A stretch of 64,000 nucleotides of DNA from Aureibaculum flavum (GTDB taxonomy: Bacteria; Bacteroidota; Bacteroidia; Flavobacteriales; Flavobacteriaceae): NCBI RefSeq assembly GCF_016406085.1, contig NZ_JAEHFJ010000007.1:124001-188000 (forward strand). The letters run 5' to 3'. The notes under the pieces are model-generated. The model did no database searches. It saw only the letters and a list, made by a program, of their open reading frames with translations, and was not told where the DNA came from. The translations under genes were made by a program, and so were the position numbers. Of the stretch, positions 52,258 to 61,274 are shown in pieces. Position 1 is the first letter of the stretch, and each line of letters starts with the position of its first letter.

Positions 52258-53091
52258 ATGTTTAGAATAAAACAACTTGGTTTATTGGTTATCATTGCGG
52301 TGACTTTTTCAGCTTGTAGTGAATACCATAAGGTGTTAAACAAAGGCACAACTGAAGATCAGTATAAATTGGCTACTCAACTATTTGAAGAGGGTAGTTA
52401 TAATAAATCCATTAACTTATTTGAGAAGGTAATTCCAAAATATGGTGCGAAACCTCAAATGGAGCGTATCCAATATATGGTGGGTGAAGCAAATTTTAAA
52501 ACAAAAAGTTATGAATTAGCCGCTTATTATTTTGAACGTTTTATTGGAAACTATCCTTCGAGTTCGAAAATAGAAGATGCTACTTTCTTAGCAGCACAAA
52601 GTTATTATTATGATTCACCAAAATCAAGTAGAGATCAGGCAAATACACACAAGGCGTTAACTGCTCTGCAAAATTTTATTGATAAATTTCCGGAATCTGA
52701 GAAAATTAAAGAAGCAAATCAGTATTATGATGATTTAGCTACAAGATTAGAGAAAAAAGCATTTGACATTGCTAAACAGTATTATATTACAGAAAAATAT
52801 CAAGCTGCAATTATGGCTTTTGATATTTTTATTGAAGATAATTTTGGTACAGAATATAAAGAAGAAGCACTTGCTTATAAGTTTTTGGCAGCTTATAAAT
52901 TGGCAATGAACAGTGCAGAATTTAAAAAAGAAGAACGTATTACTAATGCGACCGCTTCTTTTGATAGATTAAAGAAAAACTTTCCTGAATCAGAAAGGTT
53001 AAAAGAGTTTTCTTCTAAAGTAGAAGATTTGAATAAAGAGTTAGAAAAGTTAAAAGAACTATACGCAAAATATACTAAAAATGGATTATAA
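52258..53091 (+). CDS. bamD: Outer membrane assembly lipoprotein BamD
   Basis: Part of the BAM complex that inserts beta-barrel proteins into the outer membrane. 277 residues; lipobox TFSAC sets the lipidated Cys near residue 20 and supports this start. Tetratricopeptide-like helices follow: YKLATQLFEEGSYNKSINLF, ELAAYYFERFIGNYPSS, ALTALQNFIDKFPES, AIMAFDIFIEDNFGT. The C-terminal part is a charged coiled coil. It overlaps rpoZ by 11 bases and starts the bamD-rpoZ-coaBC-porD operon. Confidence 0.92.
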   Translation: MFRIKQLGLLVIIAVTFSACSEYHKVLNKGTTEDQYKLATQLFEEGSYNKSINLFEKVIPKYGAKPQMERIQYMVGEANFKTKSYELAAYYFERFIGNYPSSSKIEDATFLAAQSYYYDSPKSSRDQANTHKALTALQNFIDKFPESEKIKEANQYYDDLATRLEKKAFDIAKQYYITEKYQAAIMAFDIFIEDNFGTEYKEEALAYKFLAAYKLAMNSAEFKKEERITNATASFDRLKKNFPESERLKEFSSKVEDLNKELEKLKELYAKYTKNGL

Positions 53092-53410
53092 AAATTCTGA
53101 AGCACCGCTATCTACTATTACTTATGATAGAAGTAAAATTGAAGCACCTACTCATAACATTTATGAGTCAATTTCAATAATGGCAAAAAGGGCTAATCAA
53201 ATTAATGAAGACCTTAAAAAGGAACTTATTGATAAGTTAGAAGAATTTGCTACACATAATGATAGCTTAGAAGAAGTTTTTGAAAATAAAGAACAAATTG
53301 AGGTTTCTCGTTTTTACGAAAAATTACCTAAACCTACAGCAATGGCAGTTGAAGAATGGTTACATGGTGATATCTATTACAGAAACCCAGAAGAAACTGA
53401 AGCTAAGTAA
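53081..53410 (+). CDS. rpoZ: RNA polymerase omega subunit (Bacteroidota type)
   Basis: 109 residues. The core helix segment NIYESISIMAKRANQINEDL matches the omega fold that clamps the beta-prime C-terminus, and EVSRFYEKLPKPTAMAVEEW is typical of the Bacteroidota form. It overlaps bamD by 11 bases and is two bases from coaBC, matching the order known in related genomes. Confidence 0.88.
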   Translation: MDYKNSEAPLSTITYDRSKIEAPTHNIYESISIMAKRANQINEDLKKELIDKLEEFATHNDSLEEVFENKEQIEVSRFYEKLPKPTAMAVEEWLHGDIYYRNPEETEAK

Positions 53411-53412
53411 TA

Positions 53413-54624
53413 ATGTCTGTTTTAAGCGGTAAAAATATTCTTTTGGGGGTAACCGCAGGAATCGCTGCTTATAAAACCACCTACTTAGTTAGACTTTTTA
53501 TAAAAGCAGGAGCTCATGTGAAAGTTGTCATGACTCCTGCTTCTAAAGATTTTGTTACTCCACTCACACTTTCTACACTTTCCAAAAATCCAGTTTATTC
53601 TACTTTTTACGATAAAGATGATGAGAATGAAATATGGAACAACCATGTTGATTTAGGTCTATGGGCAGATCTTGTTGTAATAGCTCCGGCAACAGCAAAT
53701 ACCATGTCCAAAATGGCAAATGGAATTTGCGATAACTTGTTGCTAGCTACTTATTTGTCCTCTAAATGTAAAGTTTATTTTGCCCCGGCAATGGATTTAG
53801 ACATGTACAAACACAATTCAACCAAAGATAATTTACAAAAATTAGAAACTTTTGGAAATATTATGATTCCCGCTGAAATTGGTGAATTGGCTAGTGGTTT
53901 AGAAGGTGAAGGTAGAATGGCTGAACCTGAAAATATTTTAGCTTTTATTGAAAACCACATAATTTCAGGATTACCTTTACGGAATAAAAAAGTACTTATT
54001 ACAGCCGGACCAACGTATGAAGCTATTGATCCTGTTCGTTTTATTGGTAATCATTCTTCTGGTAAAATGGGGTTCGAATTAGCAAAAGAAGCTGCGAATC
54101 TAGGAGCAGAGGTTATTTTAATTTCTGGTCCATCCAATGAAAGTATAAAACATGCGTTAATTAAGAGGATAGATGTTGTAACTGCTGAAGAAATGTATAC
54201 AGCGGTACATGAACATTATGCAACGTGTAATATAGCAATATTGTCTGCAGCAGTAGCTGATTTTAAACCAGATCATGCTGCAGTTGATAAAATAAAAAAG
54301 ATAGATGCCGTATTAAATATTAATTTAGTACCAACTAAGGATATATTGGCTTCTCTTGGGGAAGCTAAAAAGCATCAATTTTTAGTCGGTTTTGCTTTGG
54401 AAACTTCTAATGAATTAGAAAATGCTAAAGGTAAATTAAGACGTAAAAATCTTGATTTAATAGTATTAAATTCACTAAATGATAAAGGAGCAGGTTTTAA
54501 AAAAGCCACCAATAAAATAACGCTTATTGATACTGAGGAAAAGTGTCAACGTTTTGAAACAAAGTCAAAAACAGAAGTCGCAAAAGATATTTTTAATGAA
54601 ATACTCAAAAAGCATCAAGCATAG
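53413..54624 (+). CDS. coaBC: Bifunctional phosphopantothenoylcysteine decarboxylase/synthetase
   Basis: Two consecutive steps of coenzyme A synthesis. 403 residues. The CoaC half (1-185) has the flavoprotein motif LLGVTAGIAAYKTTYLVRLF, the active-site His in WNNHVDLGLWADLVVIAPA, and PAMDLDMY. The CoaB half has VLITAGPTYEAIDPVRFIGN, HSSGKMGFELAKEAANLGAE and FLVGFALETSN. Both halves look complete. The last 29 bases overlap the next gene. Confidence 0.95.
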   Translation: MSVLSGKNILLGVTAGIAAYKTTYLVRLFIKAGAHVKVVMTPASKDFVTPLTLSTLSKNPVYSTFYDKDDENEIWNNHVDLGLWADLVVIAPATANTMSKMANGICDNLLLATYLSSKCKVYFAPAMDLDMYKHNSTKDNLQKLETFGNIMIPAEIGELASGLEGEGRMAEPENILAFIENHIISGLPLRNKKVLITAGPTYEAIDPVRFIGNHSSGKMGFELAKEAANLGAEVILISGPSNESIKHALIKRIDVVTAEEMYTAVHEHYATCNIAILSAAVADFKPDHAAVDKIKKIDAVLNINLVPTKDILASLGEAKKHQFLVGFALETSNELENAKGKLRRKNLDLIVLNSLNDKGAGFKKATNKITLIDTEEKCQRFETKSKTEVAKDIFNEILKKHQA

Positions 54625-55507
54625 TATATTATTCGTATTATTTTTATGTGCTACTTTTAAAATGAGTGGTCAAGAATTGAATGCTCTTGTCATTGTAAAT
54701 TCAGATCAAGTTCAAAGTAGTAATAAACAATTATACGATAATCTGCAGGCTTCAATTTCAGATTACATTAATAACACAAAATGGACTGATAAAAATTATA
54801 AACCTCAAGAACGTATAAATTGTGCCATTACATTAACTATATTAGAGCAACCCTCAACTAATGATTTTAAAGGTAATATTTCCATTATTGCTACACGGCC
54901 AGTATATAACTCTACTTATCAAAGTCCCATTTTAAATTATAAAGACAATAACTTGTCGTTTAATTATACTGAATTTCAAAACTTGATTTATAACGAAAAT
55001 AGTTTCCAATCTAATTTAGTTTCTATTCTTACTTTTTATGTTTACACCGTTTTAGGTATTGATGCGGACTCTTTTGAGCTTAATGGTGGTGAAGAATATC
55101 ATAAACAAGCTGAAAAAGTAGTAAACCTTGCTCAACAAGGAGGTTTTTCTGGTTGGAATAGAATAGATGGTAATAATACGAGATATCAATTAAATGAGAA
55201 CATTTTATCTCCAACGTATAAGGACTTTAGAACTGCACTTTATAAATATCACTTAGATGGGTTAGATCTTATGAGTGAAGATAAGAAAACAGCCAAATCA
55301 AATATTAGTGATGCAGTTCTGCTTTTAAATAATATTTATAATACTCGCCCCAATGCTTTTTTATTACGAGTTTTTATGGATACTAAATCGGATGAAATTG
55401 TTGATATATTTTCAGATGGTCCACGAATTAATGCGGTAAAACTTAAAGAGACTTTACTTAAAATTTATCCCTCGTATAACGAAAAATGGGATCAAATTAA
55501 AATCTAA
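54596..55507 (+). CDS. porD: PorD-like protein (DUF4835), type IX secretion associated
   Basis: 303 residues from the ATG at 54596, which gives a signal peptide (SILFVLFLCATFKMSGQ) and a 29-base overlap with coaBC. An upstream in-frame start (54527) would destroy the signal. Contains ELNALVIVNSDQVQSSNKQ, SISDYINNTKWTDKNYKPQE, ILTFYVYTVLGIDADSFELN and FRTALYKYHLDGLDLMSEDK, the DUF4835 pattern. The family includes PorD of Porphyromonas, needed for secretion of T9SS cargo such as the protein at 61275. It usually precedes recN directly; here two genes intervene. Confidence 0.85.
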   Translation: MKYSKSIKHSILFVLFLCATFKMSGQELNALVIVNSDQVQSSNKQLYDNLQASISDYINNTKWTDKNYKPQERINCAITLTILEQPSTNDFKGNISIIATRPVYNSTYQSPILNYKDNNLSFNYTEFQNLIYNENSFQSNLVSILTFYVYTVLGIDADSFELNGGEEYHKQAEKVVNLAQQGGFSGWNRIDGNNTRYQLNENILSPTYKDFRTALYKYHLDGLDLMSEDKKTAKSNISDAVLLLNNIYNTRPNAFLLRVFMDTKSDEIVDIFSDGPRINAVKLKETLLKIYPSYNEKWDQIKI

Positions 55508-55584
55508 AATATCAATCGAATTTCCTGTTTAGTGTATTAAAAATTGTATTTATGCTTATCTTAGCGTAATAATTCAATTTTAAT

Positions 55585-57108
55585 TTGATCTTCTCATATA
55601 TTTTGTACTTAAAAATAATTTCAAAAAGAGTATTTGTCATTTTCATAATTTTGTTAGTTTCAAGTTGTGTAAGTAAGACAGGTAATAATAACACCAAACC
55701 AAAAGCGATAAAGAACCCAAATGTTGTATTTATAGCTGTTGACGATTTACGTCCGGAATTAGGTTGTTATGATAATGCCATAATAAAGTCGCCTAACATA
55801 GATAATTTAGCTTCAGAAGGTTTAGTGTTTACAAACCATTTTGTACAGGTTCCTACATGTGGAGCATCAAGATATAGTCTAATGACTGGTCTTAGACCTA
55901 AAAAAACATCTCATCTCTTAAATAATGCATTTGAAAGTGAAATGGGCCATAAGTTAGATACCATTCAACCAGAATCTTTTGTACATCAATTTAAAAAGAA
56001 CGGGTATTATACTGTTGGTATTGGTAAAATGAGCCATTCTGCTGATGGATTGGTGTATGGTTATGAAGAAGCCCCGTCTGCCATAAAAGAAATGCCAAAT
56101 AGTTGGAACGAGTTTCTCTTCAATAGTGGTAAATGGAAAACCGGATGGAATGCCTTTTTTGCTTATGCCAATGGAGAGAATAGACAGAGCCTTAAAAGAC
56201 AGGTTAAACCTTATGAATCTGGAGATGTAGATGATAATGGTTATCCTGATGGACTAACTGCTGAGTTAGCTATTGCTAAATTAAAAGAATTAAAAAATAA
56301 GAATAATCCTTTTTTTCTTGGTGTAGGTTTTTTTAAACCACACTTACCCTTTAATGCTCCCAAAAAATACTGGGATCTTTATGATAGAAGTGATATGCCA
56401 CTGGCACCGAACCCATTTATCCCAAAAAATGTAAATAAGAATAGTCTTCAGAAAAGTGGTGAGTTTAATGGATATCAACTTACTGATGAAAAAGCCGGAT
56501 TAACTAAGCCATTGTCAGATGCGTATTCAAAAAAATTGACACATGCATATTATGCCGCTGTTAGTTATGTTGATGCTCAAATTGGTAAAATTATTACTGA
56601 GATTAAGGCACTTGGTTTGGATGAAAATACAATTGTTGTAATTTGGGGCGATCATGGTTGGCATTTGGGAAATGATTTAGTTTGGGGGAAACACACACTG
56701 TTCGATGTCGCCTTAAGAAGTGCTCTTATCATAAAAGTACCAGGAACGATGTCACAAGGGAAAAAGGTGAATACAGTTGTAGAATCTGTAGATATTTACC
56801 CAACCTTAATGGAATTATGTGGAATCTCTGCTGATTACCCACTTGATGGAAAGAGCTTAGTAAATACTATTTCTAACCCTGATACTATTCAAAATAGTGT
56901 TGCTTACAGTTATTTTAATAATGGAATTTCTATGAGAACCAATCAATATCGACTTACTAAATATTGGAGAACTGAAGAGCCTACATTGGAATTGTATGAT
57001 CATGATAAGGACCCTTGGGAGACAAAAAATATTGCAAAAGAAAATCCTGAAATTGTTAGACTTTTATTGCCTTTATTAGCCAAAGGAAATACAGGTCTGT
57101 ATAATTAG
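55585..57108 (+). CDS. Sulfatase (iduronate-2-sulfatase-like), lipoprotein
   Basis: 507 residues. No ATG precedes the lipobox (LLVSSC), so the start must be a TTG, here the one at 55585. Metal-binding Asp pair in NVVFIAVDDLRPELGCY. The formylglycine motif reads CGASR in VPTCGASRYSLMTGLRP (Cys-type, C-x-A-S-R). Later GVGFFKPHLPFNAPKKYWDL and VVIWGDHGWHLGND hold the remaining active-site residues. Cys-type enzymes need an anSME or FGE maturase, not seen here. It likely desulfates a polysaccharide. It interrupts the usual porD-recN order. Confidence 0.93.
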   Translation: MIFSYILYLKIISKRVFVIFIILLVSSCVSKTGNNNTKPKAIKNPNVVFIAVDDLRPELGCYDNAIIKSPNIDNLASEGLVFTNHFVQVPTCGASRYSLMTGLRPKKTSHLLNNAFESEMGHKLDTIQPESFVHQFKKNGYYTVGIGKMSHSADGLVYGYEEAPSAIKEMPNSWNEFLFNSGKWKTGWNAFFAYANGENRQSLKRQVKPYESGDVDDNGYPDGLTAELAIAKLKELKNKNNPFFLGVGFFKPHLPFNAPKKYWDLYDRSDMPLAPNPFIPKNVNKNSLQKSGEFNGYQLTDEKAGLTKPLSDAYSKKLTHAYYAAVSYVDAQIGKIITEIKALGLDENTIVVIWGDHGWHLGNDLVWGKHTLFDVALRSALIIKVPGTMSQGKKVNTVVESVDIYPTLMELCGISADYPLDGKSLVNTISNPDTIQNSVAYSYFNNGISMRTNQYRLTKYWRTEEPTLELYDHDKDPWETKNIAKENPEIVRLLLPLLAKGNTGLYN

Positions 57109-57162
57109 ACGGTCAATAATTTTCGAGTAAATATTCACATAACATAGAAAAGTACTTAAGCA

Positions 57163-58398
57163 TTGAAATCAATACAACACTTCGCCATATTAATTAGTAA
57201 TCGAGTCAATAAAAAGGAATTAATTAATAGAATTTTATCTCAAAATATATACGGACAATTGGCCGTATTTAATAAATCGAAAGGGGTATTATTTTCTGAC
57301 ATTGCAATTGCTGATTTTATTGCCAAAGAACATAGATATCATACTATAGAAATAACAACATCTGAAAAGAGACAATTAAATACCTTTTCTTCTGGAGAGC
57401 GGAGAAAAGCCTTTTTAAAATACTGTCTAGCTCAAAAGCCAGATTATATTATTTTCGATAACCCATTTGATCATTTAGATCATCAATCAAGAATAGATTT
57501 AGGAGATCAGTTGATAGAGTTATCTCAAACAATATCAATTATTCAATTGGCAAATCGAGATGAAAATATGCTTCCATTTATAAAAGAGAAATGGTATTTA
57601 GAAGATAATAATTTTTTGTTTTCAGAAATAAAAAAAACACCTAGAATAAAAACGACCACGTTAAATTCCGAAATTCCTGGCTCTTTATTATCATTTAGTC
57701 AAGATTATAAAAGTGTTGTAAAATTTGAAGATGTTTCGGTAAGTTATAATGATAAGGTAATTGTAAAAGATATAACTTGGGATGTTAAAAAGGGTGAGTT
57801 TTGGCAATTAATTGGACCAAATGGATCTGGGAAAAGTACTATTCTATCTTTAATAACAGGCGATAATCCAAAAGCGTATGGTCAAAACATATCTATTTTC
57901 GGTAAAAAGAAAGGAACTGGTGAAAGTATTTGGGATATCAAAAGTAGGATAGGTCATTTTTCGACTAATATAGCAGAATTGTTTAAAAGAAATCAAACCG
58001 TTGAACACATGGTTTTATCAGGTTTTTTTGATTCCATTGGTTTATATAAAGAACCTTCAGATTTACAGCAACACAAAGCGGAACAATGGTTGGAGATTAT
58101 TGATATGACTCAATTAAAAGATACCTATTTCAATAGATTGACACTGGGGCAACAGAGGTTGGTGTTGATAGTTAGAGCATTAGTGAAACAGCCGCCATTG
58201 TTAATTTTAGATGAACCGATAGAGGGGCTTGATCAAGAAAATTCCAACTTGGTTACGCAACTAATAAATACTTTAATAGAAAAAACGAAAATTACAATAC
58301 TTTATGTTTCGCATACCATTGAAAAATCATTGGAACCCACTAATATTTATGAATTAATACCATCTGAAAATGGTTCAAGCGGACAATTATTATTATAG
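57163..58398 (+). CDS. ModF-like ATPase with truncated first NBD
   Basis: 411 residues in two NBD-like halves, no membrane segment. The first half (1-160) has no P-loop but keeps a signature-like FSSGERR (75-81) and a Walker B IIFDNPFDHLD in which the catalytic Glu is Asn. The second half has an intact P-loop (GPNGSGKST, 218-226), a variant signature LTLGQQR and LLILDEP. This resembles ModF of E. coli and related flavobacterial proteins. It starts with TTG. The role is unknown; molybdate or repair links are only by analogy. Confidence 0.8.
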   Translation: MKSIQHFAILISNRVNKKELINRILSQNIYGQLAVFNKSKGVLFSDIAIADFIAKEHRYHTIEITTSEKRQLNTFSSGERRKAFLKYCLAQKPDYIIFDNPFDHLDHQSRIDLGDQLIELSQTISIIQLANRDENMLPFIKEKWYLEDNNFLFSEIKKTPRIKTTTLNSEIPGSLLSFSQDYKSVVKFEDVSVSYNDKVIVKDITWDVKKGEFWQLIGPNGSGKSTILSLITGDNPKAYGQNISIFGKKKGTGESIWDIKSRIGHFSTNIAELFKRNQTVEHMVLSGFFDSIGLYKEPSDLQQHKAEQWLEIIDMTQLKDTYFNRLTLGQQRLVLIVRALVKQPPLLILDEPIEGLDQENSNLVTQLINTLIEKTKITILYVSHTIEKSLEPTNIYELIPSENGSSGQLLL

Positions 58399-58534
58399 AT
58401 TTGAATTTTTAACACTATTTTTCATAAGATGCTTAGAGCGAATTAGATTATTTCTCAAACGTAAAAACTTTAATGAGTTCAACAAAAAAGGCTTAATTTT
58501 GGAATTGATTTTAAACAACTATTTCTGATAGAAT

Positions 58535-58555
58535 AAAATGTAAAATGTAAAATGT
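58535..58555. repeat. Three tandem copies of a 7-base unit
   Basis: AAAATGT occurs three times in direct succession (58535, 58542, 58549) in the 209-base gap before recN. Nothing else is seen in that gap. Confidence 0.6.
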
Positions 58556-58607
58556 TCAATGTTTCTAGTTGAATAATTAAGTTACTAATAAATAATAAAT
58601 TGACAAG

Positions 58608-60272
58608 ATGTTAGCATCATTATCCATAAAAAATTACGCCTTAATTGACCATTTAGAAGTTGATTTTCAAGATGGTTTCTCTATTATTACTGGTGAAACA
58701 GGTGCAGGTAAATCAATTTTACTTGGTGCATTAGGACTCGTATTAGGAAAGAGAGCAGACCTGTCAAGCCTAAAAATAAAAGATGAGAAGTGTATTATTG
58801 AAGGAGAATTTTTAATAGATAAATTTGACTTACAATTATTTTTTGAGACCAATGATTTAGATTTTGAAAAACGAACAATCATTAGACGTGAAATTTTACC
58901 AAGTGGAAAATCAAGGGCTTTTATTAATGACACTCCAACAAAACTTTCGGTACTTACAAGTTTAAGCGATAAATTGATTGATGTGCATTCGCAACATCAA
59001 ACATTACAATTGGCAGATAATGAATTTCAATTTTTGGTTATTGATGCTTTAGCAAATAATTCTAAAACGTTAACCTCCTTTAAAAAAGGATTGAAAATTT
59101 ATAAAAAGCTAAGCAAAGAATTTAAAGAAATAGAAAATCGTCAAGTTGAAGCTCAAAGTCAACATGATTATAATTCATTTTTATTAGATGAATTGATAGA
59201 AGCTGATTTTAAAGAAAACGAGCAGGGAATTTTAGAAGAAACGTTAGAGAAACTCAATCATGTTGAAGAGATAAAATTACTCTTGACAGATGCTCAGAAT
59301 TTGGTTGATTTGGAAGATACCGGATTAAGTGATGGATTGTTAAATTATGTAAATATTATTCAAAAGTTGTCTAAGTATGGTAAAACGTTTGAGGATTTGT
59401 CAGACAGAATATCAAGTTTAAAAATTGATTTTGATGATATAACTAAAGAACTTGAAAATAGTAATGATGGAGTAGATTATAGTCCTCAAGAAATTGAAAA
59501 ATATAATGACCGTCTTCAATTACTATATAATTTACAAAAAAAACATCAAGTAGCAACTATAAATGATCTGCTAGAGAAAAAGCAAATTTTGGAAGTAAAA
59601 GTTAGTGCTGTTGAAAATGCTGATGAAATTGTAAAAGCAAAGAAAATAGAAATCTTAGAGGTTGAGAAAAAGCTGGACAACTGCTCTGATATTTTACATC
59701 ATAGTAGAAAGAAGGCAATTCCAGAATTAATTAAACAATTAGAGACGTTACTTAAGAATTTGGAAATGCCGAATACATCCTTTAAAATTAATATAATAAA
59801 AGGGACAGCATTTTTTAGTAATGGTAAAGATGAGTTAGAATTTTTAATATCTACAAATAAAGGTAGTAATTATGAAACACTCAAGAAAATTGCTTCAGGA
59901 GGTGAAATGTCTAGAATTATGTTAGCTGTTAAATCTATTTTATGTAATTATTCCAATTTACCGACTATAATTTTTGACGAAATAGATACGGGTGTATCTG
60001 GAGAAGTTTCAAATAGAATCGCTAAGGTGATGTCGACGATGAGTAAACATATGCAAGTTATTGCAATTACACATTTACCTCAAATAGCAGCAAAAGGACA
60101 ATATCATTATAAAGTTTATAAAACGGATAAGAATAAACAAACGTTAACCAATATTAAAATTTTATCTCAAGAACAGCGTATACAAGAGCTAGCAGAGATG
60201 TTAAGTGGGAAAGATATTGCGGAAACTGCTATTGTTCACGCGAAGCAATTACTAGATCAAGAAATTCATTAA
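58608..60272 (+). CDS. recN: DNA repair protein RecN
   Basis: SMC-like ATPase acting in double-strand break repair. 554 residues. The Walker A is ITGETGAGKSILLGALGLVL, then coiled-coil arms (about 160-360), the signature KIASGGEMSRIMLAVKSIL, Walker B TIIFDEIDTGVSGEVSNRI, and the switch His in VIAITHLPQIAAKGQYHYKV. The length is normal. It usually follows porD in this phylum. Confidence 0.95.
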   Translation: MLASLSIKNYALIDHLEVDFQDGFSIITGETGAGKSILLGALGLVLGKRADLSSLKIKDEKCIIEGEFLIDKFDLQLFFETNDLDFEKRTIIRREILPSGKSRAFINDTPTKLSVLTSLSDKLIDVHSQHQTLQLADNEFQFLVIDALANNSKTLTSFKKGLKIYKKLSKEFKEIENRQVEAQSQHDYNSFLLDELIEADFKENEQGILEETLEKLNHVEEIKLLLTDAQNLVDLEDTGLSDGLLNYVNIIQKLSKYGKTFEDLSDRISSLKIDFDDITKELENSNDGVDYSPQEIEKYNDRLQLLYNLQKKHQVATINDLLEKKQILEVKVSAVENADEIVKAKKIEILEVEKKLDNCSDILHHSRKKAIPELIKQLETLLKNLEMPNTSFKINIIKGTAFFSNGKDELEFLISTNKGSNYETLKKIASGGEMSRIMLAVKSILCNYSNLPTIIFDEIDTGVSGEVSNRIAKVMSTMSKHMQVIAITHLPQIAAKGQYHYKVYKTDKNKQTLTNIKILSQEQRIQELAEMLSGKDIAETAIVHAKQLLDQEIH

Positions 60273-60300
60273 TTGGCTGAGTAATTAAAGAATATTACAT

Positions 60301-60308
60301 TAATTTTG
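60301..60308 (+). promoter_or_regulatory. Bacteroidota -7 element for fabI
   Basis: TAATTTTG followed by CACTT, 33 bases before the ATG at 60342. Confidence 0.6.
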
Positions 60309-60341
60309 CACTTTCTAAAACAGATATAATAAAAGCTTTAT

Positions 60342-61154
60342 ATGTACAATTTATTGAAAGGAAAACGAGGAATTATTTTTGGAGCATTAGATGAAAATTC
60401 TATAGCTTGGAAAACAGCAGAAAGAGCTCATGAAGAGGGGGCAACTTTTGTGTTAACCAACGCTCCAATTGCAATGAGAATGGGGCAAATTGATAAGTTA
60501 GCTGAAAAAACGAATTCTGAAGTTATACCTGCAGATGCCACTTCAATAGAAGATTTGGAGAATTTGGTTGAAAAAGCAACAGAAATTTTAGGAGGAAAAT
60601 TAGATTTTGTATTGCACTCTATTGGAATGTCTGTAAATGTTAGAAAAAAGATACCTTATACCGAATCTAATTATGATTTTACGACTAAAGGTTGGGATGT
60701 TTCCGCTGTATCTTTTCATAAAGTAATGAGTGTTTTATACAAAAAAGATGCAATGAATGAATGGGGATCTATCGTTGCATTAACATATATGGCAGCACAA
60801 CGTGTTTTTCCAGACTATAATGACATGGCTGATAATAAAGCGTATTTAGAATCAATTGCCAGAAGTTTTGGTTACTATTTTGGTTCAGATAAAAAAGTAA
60901 GGGTCAATACGATATCTCAGTCTCCAACACCGACAACAGCAGGTCAAGGGGTAAAAGGTTTTGATGGTTTTATCGCATATGCCGAAAAAATGTCACCTTT
61001 AGGAAATGCCACAGCACAAGAGTGTGCCGATTATACTATTTCATTATTTTCAGATTTAACAAAAAAAGTAACATTACAAAATTTATTTCATGATGGCGGA
61101 TTTTCTAACATGGGTGTTAGTCAGTCAGTTATGGATTATTTTATAAAAGAATAA
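60342..61154 (+). CDS. fabI: Enoyl-[acyl-carrier-protein] reductase (NADH), FabI type
   Basis: Last reductive step of each fatty-acid elongation round. 270 residues with a Rossmann fold: GKRGIIFGALDENSIAWKTA (the FabI-type nucleotide loop), VLHSIGMSV, and the Y-x6-K catalytic pair in DYNDMADNKAYLES. NTISQSPTPTTAGQGVKGF is the mobile substrate loop. The length matches FabI. Triclosan sensitivity is likely in principle because the FabI Tyr is kept, but this is inference. Confidence 0.94.
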   Translation: MYNLLKGKRGIIFGALDENSIAWKTAERAHEEGATFVLTNAPIAMRMGQIDKLAEKTNSEVIPADATSIEDLENLVEKATEILGGKLDFVLHSIGMSVNVRKKIPYTESNYDFTTKGWDVSAVSFHKVMSVLYKKDAMNEWGSIVALTYMAAQRVFPDYNDMADNKAYLESIARSFGYYFGSDKKVRVNTISQSPTPTTAGQGVKGFDGFIAYAEKMSPLGNATAQECADYTISLFSDLTKKVTLQNLFHDGGFSNMGVSQSVMDYFIKE

Positions 61155-61274
61155 TATTTTAATATTTCGAATAACCTATTATATAATTATAATACCTTTT
61201 ATACCTTTTTTTTATAATTTTTTTAATAAAAAATCGTTATGTGGGTATTGACAACCTATTTTAATAATAAAATT

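Noticed and set aside
58399-58607. Hidden gene in the gap before recN
   Set aside because: Frames are short and without conserved features; only a three-copy 7-base repeat is seen.
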